This document shows positions 1 to 7,746 of a DNA stretch of 64,000 nucleotides, piece by piece. This DNA comes from Lutibacter sp. (lineage in GTDB: Bacteria; Bacteroidota; Bacteroidia; Flavobacteriales; Flavobacteriaceae). The DNA lies in NCBI GenBank assembly GCA_027449025.1, contig DAIDMK010000008.1, positions 40,509 through 104,508 of the forward strand, read 5' to 3'. Position 1 is the first letter of the stretch, and each line of letters starts with the position of its first letter. The position numbers were made by a program, and so were the translations under genes. The notes beneath the pieces are model-generated. The model ran no database searches and was not told where the DNA came from. It worked only from the letters and a program-made list of their open reading frames with translations.

Positions 1-63
1 TGCATTTGTTAATGATTTTTTCATTTTTTTTAAAATTAAGTTAATAGAATAGTTTAAATGTTT

Positions 64-528
64 TCAATATAAAAATAAGGAACCTCTGCAATTTATTGAA
101 CCACAATTACAGGGAAACCATTCTTTTTTTTGTTCAGCAGTAATTTTTATAGCTTCTTTATAAAAATTCAATTTATAGTCAAAACACAACTCCTCACCCG
201 CTATCAGTGCCTGAATTGCATAAATGTAAGGAGTTTCATTAAAATACAAAACTTCACAATTTGGCGCACAACTATGGTTTATAAAACGGGCGTCGTTTCC
301 ACCTCTTTCCCCATCTATGGCAATAGTCTCATTTAGGCTTAGCACATATATCATACTGGTTAAACCATTTGCTAAATCACTTGCCAAATTTTCCTTATTC
401 ACTCTTTGCCCCATATATTCAAAAATCCTTGTTCCTTTTGGAATCGTTCTTTTTGCAAACACGCCTTTGCCATGAACAGAAGATGTTTTTACAATGGTGA
501 AATCTCTTAATCTAGGCACTTGACTCAT
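64..528 (-). CDS. SET-domain protein (putative lysine methyltransferase)
   Basis: A 154-residue stand-alone SET protein. The AdoMet/substrate pocket motif RFINHSCAPNC is at residues 81-91 and the catalytic-tyrosine motif GEELCFDY at 111-118. A post-SET-like cysteine cluster (C140, C142, C147) follows, which in eukaryotic SET enzymes helps bind zinc with the NHSC cysteine. No signal peptide, so probably cytoplasmic. SET proteins methylate lysines; the bacterial target cannot be read from sequence and no partner lies next to it. Transcribed alone from a candidate promoter at 593-624. Family assignment is strong; activity and substrate are inferred. Confidence 0.88.
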   Translation of the reverse strand: MSQVPRLRDFTIVKTSSVHGKGVFAKRTIPKGTRIFEYMGQRVNKENLASDLANGLTSMIYVLSLNETIAIDGERGGNDARFINHSCAPNCEVLYFNETPYIYAIQALIAGEELCFDYKLNFYKEAIKITAEQKKEWFPCNCGSINCRGSLFLY

Positions 529-913
529 CTGTTTTAAAAAATTAAAAAAAATAATTACATTGATAAATAATACTTGGGATAGATTAGGCTATCAAAGATA
601 CAAATTTACACTTCACAATATCAACAACTTAGCTAATTTTTAAAAATACGAGGATAATTCTATTGGCAGTACCCCTCCTTAATGATTTAAAGTGATAAAC
701 AAACAACTAAAAAAATTAGGCGCTCTATTCTGATTTTAAATAATTCTGCAATAAATTTATAGACCAAATATCTCAACCTATATTATTATCCATTTCCAAA
801 AAAAATTAAAAGTTGTTCAAATAACCCTTGTTTTATCTAATTTTTATCTATTTTTGAATAGTGCCAATATTAAAAATTTGGCAACTTCGCTAACCTCAAA
901 CTGAAGAGAAGAA
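529..913. other. intergenic region, no gene seen
   Basis: 385 bases between the divergent SET and crcB genes. No plausible ORF. It holds the candidate SET promoter at its left side and, near crcB, a TTTG (853-856) with an imperfect AAAATTTG box (873-880) that could drive crcB. A 5-bp inverted repeat GCCAA/TTGGC lies at 863-882. I looked for a fluoride (crcB-motif) riboswitch and could not recognise one. Confidence 0.5.
593..624 (-). promoter_or_regulatory. candidate Bacteroidota promoter of the SET gene
   Basis: On the minus strand a TTG (622-624) is followed after 21 bases by TATCTTTG (593-600), matching the TTG-N19-21-TAnnTTTG pattern of Bacteroidota primary promoters. A second TAnnTTTG-like box (TAAATTTG) lies just upstream. 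The predicted leader before the ATG at 528 is about 60 nt. Confidence 0.45.
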
Positions 914-1285
914 ATGAGAATTTTATTATTAGTAGGAACGGGAAGTTTTATTGGGGGTATTTTGCGATATACGCTATCGCAAATTATTCAGACAAAATTT
1001 CTTTCCACTTTTCCTTTCGGTACTTTAGGTATCAATATTTTAGGCTGTTTTGCCATCGGATTTGTATTTGCACTCAGTGAAAAAACTAATATGAGTCCAG
1101 AAATGCGGATGTTTCTTGCTACAGGAATTTGTGGTGGATTTACCACATTTTCAGCTTTCTCAAACGAAACCTTCAGTTTAATGCGTGACGGTCAGCTTTT
1201 GTATGCTTCTGCTTACATCACCTCTAGCATTTTATTTGGTCTGTTTGCAACATTTTTTGGATATTCAATTATTAAATTTATCTAA
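914..1285 (+). CDS. crcB: CrcB/Fluc fluoride ion exporter
   Basis: 123 residues, four predicted membrane helices, the usual size of a Fluc/CrcB channel subunit. The family signatures are present: GTLGINILGCFAIG around residues 37-50, with the conserved Asn41, and GGFTTFS at 74-80. Such channels form dual-topology dimers that let fluoride leave the cytoplasm. It is followed after 2 bases by a DUF190 gene, a common pairing for crcB, so the two are probably co-transcribed. Only one crcB is present here, consistent with a homodimer. Confidence 0.93.
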   Translation: MRILLLVGTGSFIGGILRYTLSQIIQTKFLSTFPFGTLGINILGCFAIGFVFALSEKTNMSPEMRMFLATGICGGFTTFSAFSNETFSLMRDGQLLYASAYITSSILFGLFATFFGYSIIKFI

Positions 1286-1287
1286 CC

Positions 1288-1635
1288 ATGGAAAATAATC
1301 CAAATGCAAAATTGCTTCGTATTTTTATAGGTGAATCTGACAAAATAGGTTGTGAAACACTTTATGAAACAATTGTTTTTGAGGCAAAAAAATATGGGCT
1401 TTCAGGAGCAACGGTTACGCGTGGCATTATGGGTTTTGGAGCAAACAGTAAAATTCACACTTCAAAACTTCTTGAACTTTCCTCCGACCTTCCAATAGTT
1501 ATCGAAATTGTTGACTATGAAGAAAAAATTAAAGATTTTACAAAGATTGTTGAAAACTTATTTGAGCAATCAAAATCAGGCGGACTAATTACGCTTGAAA
1601 AAGCAGAAATCATCAGGTACAAAGCCGGTAAATAA
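1288..1635 (+). CDS. DUF190 family protein
   Basis: 115-residue soluble protein of the DUF190 family, recognised by its start (KLLRIFIGESDKIG) and the central GATVTRGIMGFG segment (about residues 39-50). DUF190 proteins have a PII-like fold and often sit beside crcB; the precise function is not established. It starts 2 bases after the crcB stop, which implies translational coupling and a role in fluoride response or transport control. That role is inferred from context. Confidence 0.85.
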   Translation: MENNPNAKLLRIFIGESDKIGCETLYETIVFEAKKYGLSGATVTRGIMGFGANSKIHTSKLLELSSDLPIVIEIVDYEEKIKDFTKIVENLFEQSKSGGLITLEKAEIIRYKAGK

Positions 1636-1705
1636 AAGTTGTCATAGACTGAATTCAAAAAAACTTTTTTATAGTAAAACAACCTACTATTTCTAAAATT
1701 TAAAG

Positions 1706-4264
1706 TTACCTAACTTCTTTCCTAAGTACTTCTAAGGGCGGACTTTTAATCACCCCCAAGCTATTTCCTAAGCCAATTGCCAAAACCAATAAGGTAATTC
1801 CGGGAAATAACACAACAAATGGAATTGGTGAAGGCATAAAAGGCGTATCAAAAGCCAACCATGCCAAAAGTTGGCTGCTAAGCAAAGACAACAAAATACC
1901 CGAAAGCGAACCCAATACACCAAGATAAAGGTATTCCAAAGCGGTTATTTTAAGAATTTGATTACTTCTGGCACCAAGCGTCCGCAAAAGCACACTTTCC
2001 CTAATACGTTGATATTTGCTTGTTTTAACAGCACCCAGCAACACAATAATTCCTGTGAGAATACTAAAAAATACCATAAAGTTGATGAGCCAAGAGATTT
2101 TATCGAGCAGCTTTTCAACTACCGTAAGCACTTGTCTTAAATCAATAATAGTCACATTGGGAAAGTTTTTTACCAATTCTTGTTGCACTTCAGCAGAAGC
2201 TATTTCATTGGGAACATTGGTAGTAAGTACGCGAAATTGTGGGGCATTTTCCATCACACCTGTGGGAAACAGGATGGTAAAATTCAGTTGCATTTGTGCC
2301 CAATCAACTTTTCTAATACTACCAATAACAGTTTTTAACAATACGCCTTGCACATTGAAAGTGATTTTATCGCCAACAGTAACTTTGGCATCTTCAGCAA
2401 AATTATCGCTGACAGAAATAGGCACAAGCCTGTTATTGGTAACTTTTGGCGTCCAAACTCCTGCTATCAATGTTTCAGAGGCTGTAAGCGAATCACGGTA
2501 AGAAACGCGAAATTCGTGGTTCAAGATCCAACGTCTTATTGTTGCGGTGGAGTCTTTCCTAATATCATTTACCAATCTTCCTTTAATACTTTGCAAGCGC
2601 ATCGTTACAATGGGTATATTGTCCATTACCGGCAAGCCCTTGCTATTGATGGTATTGGCAACTGAATCTTTTTGTTCGGTTTGTACGTCCAATAAAATCA
2701 TATTTGGATTTTTGGCACTTGATTCCAATGAAGCTTGAGCCAATAATACATCTTTTGTAAAATAAAGCGTACTGATTAAAAAAGACCCCACACCAATAGC
2801 CAAAATTAAAATTAAGGTTTGATTTTGGGGGCGAAATAAGTTCAATAAACTTTGACGCGCCACAAACCCCCAAGAAGTTGGAAAATATTTTTTAATACTT
2901 TTCATAAACAAGTTGGCAATGCCTGCCAATACTGAAAAGGTGATTAGAATACCGCCAACAAAAGCAAGCGAATACCGCCAATCTTTTAACAGCCAAAAGG
3001 AAAAAATAAAAATGAATAAAAATATGCCCAACAGCACCATAATTCCAGCTTTTCTCGACTTTAAGGTGTCTTCTTCCTGAACCCTTAATGCTTGCAAAGG
3101 AGAAACGTATAAAGTGTTCATTAGAGGATATAATGCAAATAAAACCGACATAAGAATCCCTAATAACAAACCCATTAAAATAACCTGCGGAGAAAAATTC
3201 ATTTCCACATCAACAGGTAAAAGATTGCCCAAAAACAAAGGGAACAACTGCTGAAGCAACAAACCAAGAACGGTACCGATAACACCGCCTAATAAACCTA
3301 TTCCGGCAATTTGCAACAAATAAATAAGGAATGTTTGTTTTTTGGTGGCGCCAAGACATTTGAGTACGGCAACGGCGCGCAATTTTTCTTTGATATAAAT
3401 GTGGATAGCGCTTGCTATACCAACACAGCCCAACAACAATGCGATAAATGCCACCAGATTAAGAAACTTGCCGAAATTATCATATCTGCGACCCAATCGC
3501 TCACTAGTAGAGATATGGGTATCCAAGTCGGCATCCTGCAAATCTATAACAGTTCCCAATTTTTTTTCCAATTGCTCCAAATTCATTGTTGGTGGCGCAA
3601 CAAAATAAAAATCATAATTAATTCGGCTACCAGTTTGCACCAATCCAGTTTCTGAAATTAAGCGATAAGGAATAATTACCGGTGGCGCAATGGAACTAAA
3701 AATAGCATTGCTTCCTGGTGCTCCTTTTAACGAACCAGCAATCGGCAAGGATATTTTTCCTATTTTTATGCTATCGCCCACCTGCAAACCCAATTGCAAC
3801 AGCAATGTTGCATCAACCAAAGCAGCTTCTTGTTTTTGGTATTGATTTTCTGCCGATATGGGTTCTGTTTCCAACAATCCGTAAAAGGGAAATCCCTCTT
3901 CCAGTCCCCTAACCTGAACCAATTTCGCAGCACCGGTTTTTGGAAAAGCAGCCATAGAGGAAAAGCTTATTTCTTTTGCATCGGCTCCTCCCAAAGAGTC
4001 CATTATTTTTACAACTTTTTCTGTTGGTGGCTGGTTGCTGTCTATTTTAAAATCGGCGCCCATTAAGGATTTTGACTGCAATGCAATGGTTTCTTTTAAA
4101 GTTTCACCAAAAGATTGTATGGAAACAACTGCAGCGATTCCCAAAACGATTGACGCCATAAAGAGCACCAGTTTTCTGCTGCTCGCTTTTCCATCTCGCC
4201 ACGCCATTTTTAAGAGCCATTGAAAAGATGCCTTTGATGAAGCTTCTTTGTTGCTGTTTATCAT
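1706..4264 (-). CDS. ABC transporter permease, FtsX/MacB-like (YbbP type)
   Basis: 852 residues with two FtsX-type permease blocks. There is an N-terminal membrane anchor at about 30-50, a periplasmic MacB-core-like region to about 250, three helices to about 400 with further helices to about 500, a second periplasmic domain, and a last three-helix FtsX block at about 720-845. This two-block layout is that of the YbbP permease. Its start overlaps the stop of the ATPase gene by 4 bases, so the two are co-translated. Probable role: envelope ABC machinery, perhaps lipid or lipoprotein handling, inferred from family and from the divergent esterase gene. Confidence 0.85.
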   Translation of the reverse strand: MINSNKEASSKASFQWLLKMAWRDGKASSRKLVLFMASIVLGIAAVVSIQSFGETLKETIALQSKSLMGADFKIDSNQPPTEKVVKIMDSLGGADAKEISFSSMAAFPKTGAAKLVQVRGLEEGFPFYGLLETEPISAENQYQKQEAALVDATLLLQLGLQVGDSIKIGKISLPIAGSLKGAPGSNAIFSSIAPPVIIPYRLISETGLVQTGSRINYDFYFVAPPTMNLEQLEKKLGTVIDLQDADLDTHISTSERLGRRYDNFGKFLNLVAFIALLLGCVGIASAIHIYIKEKLRAVAVLKCLGATKKQTFLIYLLQIAGIGLLGGVIGTVLGLLLQQLFPLFLGNLLPVDVEMNFSPQVILMGLLLGILMSVLFALYPLMNTLYVSPLQALRVQEEDTLKSRKAGIMVLLGIFLFIFIFSFWLLKDWRYSLAFVGGILITFSVLAGIANLFMKSIKKYFPTSWGFVARQSLLNLFRPQNQTLILILAIGVGSFLISTLYFTKDVLLAQASLESSAKNPNMILLDVQTEQKDSVANTINSKGLPVMDNIPIVTMRLQSIKGRLVNDIRKDSTATIRRWILNHEFRVSYRDSLTASETLIAGVWTPKVTNNRLVPISVSDNFAEDAKVTVGDKITFNVQGVLLKTVIGSIRKVDWAQMQLNFTILFPTGVMENAPQFRVLTTNVPNEIASAEVQQELVKNFPNVTIIDLRQVLTVVEKLLDKISWLINFMVFFSILTGIIVLLGAVKTSKYQRIRESVLLRTLGARSNQILKITALEYLYLGVLGSLSGILLSLLSSQLLAWLAFDTPFMPSPIPFVVLFPGITLLVLAIGLGNSLGVIKSPPLEVLRKEVR

Positions 4265-4947
4265 AGAGCCATCGTTTGGTTTTCAACAATTTTACCACCT
4301 TTTAATCGAAGAGTATGTTGGGTTTTTTGTGCCAAATCAATATCGTGGGTAACAATAACAAGGGTAGTTCCTAATTCTTTATTAAGATTGAAGAGCAATT
4401 CCACCACTTTTTCGCCAGTTTCCGCATCAAGATTTCCTGTAGGTTCATCGGCAAAAAGGATTGCAGGCTTGTTGGAAAATGCCCTAGCCACCGCCACTCT
4501 TTGTTGCTCACCTCCTGAAAGTTGTGATGGATAATGATGGTAACGATCTGCCAATCCTACTTTTTCCAACAATTCCATACCAATTTTAGCGGCATTTTTA
4601 TCCCCTTGAAGTTCCAATGGCACTGCAACATTTTCGAGTGCGGTAAGTGTTGGTAGCAATTGAAAATCCTGAAAAACAAAACCAACTTTTTTATTTCTCA
4701 ATAAAGCACGTTCGTCTTCATTTAAAGTATTTAACTGAACACCACACAATTCTATATTTCCTGAATCTGAATGGTCAAGTCCTGCACAAAGCCCCAGCAA
4801 AGTTGTTTTACCGCTTCCTGAAGGACCTACAATTGAAAAAGTGGAGCCCTCCTCTATTCCGAAGGAAATATCATGAAGTACTGTTAATTTTTTAGCGCCG
4901 CTAGAATAAGTTTTCTTTAAGTTCTCAATGTTTAATATCTTTGCCAT
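4261..4947 (-). CDS. ABC transporter ATP-binding protein (LolD/YbbA family)
   Basis: 228 residues with a complete ATPase core: Walker A GPSGSGKTT (41-49), Q-loop region VFQDFQ (91-96), signature LSGGEQQRV (143-151), Walker B ILFADEPTGNLD (163-174) and a switch His in VIVTHD. Belongs to the MacB/LolD/YbbA group that energises FtsX-type permeases. It is the first gene of a two-gene operon with the permease (4-base overlap) and faces a TesA-like esterase gene, the same gene set and divergent arrangement as tesA-ybbA-ybbP in enterobacteria. Confidence 0.9.
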   Translation of the reverse strand: MAKILNIENLKKTYSSGAKKLTVLHDISFGIEEGSTFSIVGPSGSGKTTLLGLCAGLDHSDSGNIELCGVQLNTLNEDERALLRNKKVGFVFQDFQLLPTLTALENVAVPLELQGDKNAAKIGMELLEKVGLADRYHHYPSQLSGGEQQRVAVARAFSNKPAILFADEPTGNLDAETGEKVVELLFNLNKELGTTLVIVTHDIDLAQKTQHTLRLKGGKIVENQTMAL

Positions 4948-5019
4948 AACCTATTCTTTTTCTTGTTTTTCGAATAAAGGCAAATTAAAGAAATGATTTT
5001 AATTTAAACACCAAATGCT

Positions 5020-5712
5020 ATGCGAATCCTGTTAATGTTTTGTTATTTTTTGATACTTACCCTTTGTTTTTCCTGTGGTGAAAGCGCTAATAAAAAAGAG
5101 GAAAACAACGCAACAGAGATTGATAATGCAGCAATAAAAAATCAAAAAGCTGCAGATCATAAAATAATTCTTTTCTTCGGTACCAGTCTTACTGCAGGTA
5201 TGGGACTGGATCCTAATGAAGCTTTTCCGGCGGTTATTCAGGAAAAAATAGATTCTTTAAGTTTGCCATATGAAGTTGTAAATGCCGGTTTGAGCGGAGA
5301 AACCACGGCTGGCGGAAAAAACAGAATCAACTGGGTTTTAAATCAGAAGGTTGATGTTTTTGTTTTAGAGTTGGGCGCCAATGACGGCCTTCGCGGGGTT
5401 CCTCTATCAGAAACCAAAAGCAACTTACAAGCGATTATCGCAATAGTAAAAGAAAAAAATCCGGACACAAAAATAGTTTTGGTGGGAATGGAAATGCCGC
5501 CCAATCTGGGGGAAGCCTATACCTCCGAATTTAGAAATATATTTCCTGATCTTGCAGAAAAAAACAAACTGGAATTGGTTCCTTTTTTATTACAAAATGT
5601 TGGAGGTATTAAGGAATTAAACCAGCCTGATGGCATTCATCCTACTGCGGAAGGACAAATAATTTTAGCCAACAATGTGTGGAAAATTCTAAAACCAGTA
5701 CTCATAAATTAG
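5020..5712 (+). CDS. TesA-like GDSL/SGNH lipoprotein esterase
   Basis: 230 residues. The N-terminus is a lipoprotein signal (hydrophobic 1-17, lipobox CFSC, acyl-Cys19). The SGNH hydrolase blocks are present: GTSLT with nucleophile Ser56 (block I, Thr replacing the usual Asp of GDSL), Gly in the NAGLSGE segment, GAND (119-122), and DGIH with Asp204/His207. Predicted arylesterase/lysophospholipase L1-type acyl hydrolase anchored in the envelope. It is divergent from the YbbA/YbbP operon, a conserved association. Substrate unknown. Confidence 0.88.
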   Translation: MRILLMFCYFLILTLCFSCGESANKKEENNATEIDNAAIKNQKAADHKIILFFGTSLTAGMGLDPNEAFPAVIQEKIDSLSLPYEVVNAGLSGETTAGGKNRINWVLNQKVDVFVLELGANDGLRGVPLSETKSNLQAIIAIVKEKNPDTKIVLVGMEMPPNLGEAYTSEFRNIFPDLAEKNKLELVPFLLQNVGGIKELNQPDGIHPTAEGQIILANNVWKILKPVLIN

Positions 5713-5766
5713 TCTGAAATAATTTTCGATACGTTTTTTAAATCTTTTTACCTCAAATTAAAAATT

Positions 5767-6225
5767 ATGATTTTCAGAAGAGCAACAAAAAATGACGTTC
5801 CTTTTATCATAAAAATGTTGGCAAATGACAAATTGGGAAAATTGAGGGAAAACTACCAAGATCCTTTGCCTGAAAGTTATTATGCGGCTTTTGAAATTAT
5901 TAATTCAGATCCAAATCAGGAATTGATGGTTGTGGAAAACGAAAATAATCCTGAAATTCTAGGAACTTTTCAACTGACTTTTATTCCGTATTTGAGTTAT
6001 CAAGGCAAATTAAGGGCACAAATTGAGAATGTATTTGTGCGGGAAGATTTAACAGGACAAGGAATTGGAAAAAAAATATTTGTTTGGGCTATTGAAAGGG
6101 CAAAAGGGCGAAATGCGCATTTATTACAATTGACCAGCGATAAAAAAAGGCCCAGCGCCATTAAATTTTATGAAGATTTGGGTTTTATAGCTTCCCATGA
6201 AGGAATGAAATTACATTTTAAATAA
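5767..6225 (+). CDS. GNAT family N-acetyltransferase
   Basis: 152 residues forming a single GNAT domain. The acetyl-CoA-binding motif A is VREDLTGQGIGKKIF at about 96-110, and motif B with the usual AIKFYEDLGF lies near the C-terminus at about 135-144. Soluble and cytoplasmic. Located 54 bases after the esterase gene on the same strand, possibly co-transcribed. The acceptor substrate cannot be deduced. Confidence 0.88.
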   Translation: MIFRRATKNDVPFIIKMLANDKLGKLRENYQDPLPESYYAAFEIINSDPNQELMVVENENNPEILGTFQLTFIPYLSYQGKLRAQIENVFVREDLTGQGIGKKIFVWAIERAKGRNAHLLQLTSDKKRPSAIKFYEDLGFIASHEGMKLHFK

Positions 6226-6355
6226 AAATATCAACTCTCTGGGCACATAAAAAATTTATGCTTAACTTTAGGTTGCACAAGCCAATTGACATTTTAACAA
6301 TTGATTTTGTGCCATAAAAATCAAATTAAAATTATTAGGACATTCACGGAAAACA

Positions 6356-7489
6356 ATGTACGTTATGCGAATCGTTTTTTTAATTGCAATCATTATTCAT
6401 GGGCTGATTCACATTTTGGGATTTCTTAAACCCTTCGGATTAAGTGAAATAAAAGAATTAACATCGCCTATTTCAAAACCTTTAGGTTTTTTTTGGCTAT
6501 TGTGCACAGTGCTCTTCATAATTTATGGGACTTTATATTTTTTTGGCAACAAATACACTTGGATTTTTGGTTTAGCAGCTGTAATTCTATCGCAATTTCT
6601 GATTGTATGGTTTTGGAAAGACGCAAAATTTGGCTCAATTCCTAATATGATTATTTTGCTAAGTGTTTTTATATCCATTGCATCTACCAATTTTAAAAAA
6701 ATGACTGCGCTTGAAACAACTCAAATATTATCGACTGTCTCTACCAGTCCATCAAAAATTATAACATTAAATGATATTTCGATATTGCCTGCCACTGTAC
6801 AAAAATGGATTAAATCTACAGGGATTATTGGAAAACCCGAAATAAAATATGGTTGGCTAAAACAAAACGCATGGATAAAACTAAAACCCAATCAAAAAGA
6901 TTTTTATACAGCTGAAGCCTTTCAATATTCGACGATTGAAAATCCGGCATTTATTTGGACGGTAGCATTCGATATTATGTATATTCTAAACATAAAGGGA
7001 CGCGATAAGTTTGTTGATGGCAGAGGCGAAATGCTTATCAAAATGAATTCCTTAATTCCTATTGTGAATGAGAGTGGCAAAATGTTAGATGAAAGTTCCA
7101 TGCAACGATACTTGGGTGAAATGGTTTGGCTTCCGTCGTTGGCTTTAAGCCCCTTTGTAACTTGGGAGGAAATTGATGATTTTTTTGCAAAAGCAACAAT
7201 GAATTATAATGGAACCCAAGGAAGCGGAACCTTTTATTTCAATGAAAATGGAGACTTTATAAAATATATTGCATTGCGATATAAAGGAAATGAACCCAAC
7301 TCAAAATCTTACCCTTGGGTGTTAACTGTTGATGATTATGATGAGTTTGAAGGGATTAGAGTTCCTTCAAAAATGAAAGCGACCTGGAAGTTGGATAAAG
7401 GCGATTGGACTTGGTTAAAACTGGAAATAGCTGAAATTAAATATAATAAAACGAGCTTATCAAATTTTGATAAACTGAGAAATGATTAA
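6356..7489 (+). CDS. membrane protein, DUF6544-like, function unknown
   Basis: 377 residues: three hydrophobic helices at about 3-25, 45-65 and 70-110, then a soluble beta-rich domain of about 260 residues. That domain carries GWLKQNAWIKLKP, GRGEMLIKMNSLIPIV and VPSKMKATW segments typical of a bacterial family often listed as DUF6544 (assignment from memory, moderate). An alternative start is Met4. The last codons (NFDKLRND-stop) lie inside the first unit of an 88-bp tandem repeat, and the second unit encodes a near copy (NFDTQQND-stop) in the trailer. No functional partner next to it. Confidence 0.7.
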   Translation: MYVMRIVFLIAIIIHGLIHILGFLKPFGLSEIKELTSPISKPLGFFWLLCTVLFIIYGTLYFFGNKYTWIFGLAAVILSQFLIVWFWKDAKFGSIPNMIILLSVFISIASTNFKKMTALETTQILSTVSTSPSKIITLNDISILPATVQKWIKSTGIIGKPEIKYGWLKQNAWIKLKPNQKDFYTAEAFQYSTIENPAFIWTVAFDIMYILNIKGRDKFVDGRGEMLIKMNSLIPIVNESGKMLDESSMQRYLGEMVWLPSLALSPFVTWEEIDDFFAKATMNYNGTQGSGTFYFNENGDFIKYIALRYKGNEPNSKSYPWVLTVDDYDEFEGIRVPSKMKATWKLDKGDWTWLKLEIAEIKYNKTSLSNFDKLRND

Positions 7490-7548
7490 TGGCGAATCGC
7501 AGCTGTACCAATAGAAAATAAAATTTAAACAGATGAAACTAGCCATAA
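7461..7548 (+). repeat. 88-bp tandem repeat, unit 1
   Basis: First copy of an 88-bp direct repeat that covers the last codons and stop of the upstream membrane-protein gene. Shared blocks with unit 2 include CAAATTTTGATA, ATGATTAATGGCGAATCGCA and CTGTACCAATAGAAAATAAA. The central part also matches the sequence in front of the lipoprotein gene at 38.3 kb, so it is a dispersed element rather than only a local duplication. Confidence 0.9.
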
Positions 7549-7636
7549 CAAATTTTGATACACAGCAGAATGATTAATGGCGAATCGCATCTGTACCAAT
7601 AGAAAATAAAAATTAAACAGATGAAAATAGCCATCA
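7549..7636 (+). repeat. 88-bp tandem repeat, unit 2
   Basis: Second copy, lying entirely after the gene. It repeats the end of the coding sequence as NFDTQQND-stop, and a tiny ORF (MKLAITNFDTQQND) spans the junction of the two units. Differences from unit 1 are scattered single bases, so the duplication is not brand new. The rest of the gap to 7746 shows no gene. Confidence 0.88.
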
Positions 7637-7746
7637 ACAATACTTATTAAGATTGGCAAAGAAAATAAGAAGAAAGACTTCAGTAAATTTGCAGAAGCCT
7701 TTCTTTTATGAAATAATCATCTAATTTGTAGGGTATTCTTAAACAA

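Noticed and set aside
529..913. Possible fluoride riboswitch before crcB
   Set aside because: No recognisable crcB-motif core with the expected pseudoknot; only a 5-bp inverted repeat is present.
6240..6355. GGCACA...TGTGCC inverted repeat before the DUF6544-like gene
   Set aside because: Arms are about 60 bases apart and only 6 bp long; no further support.
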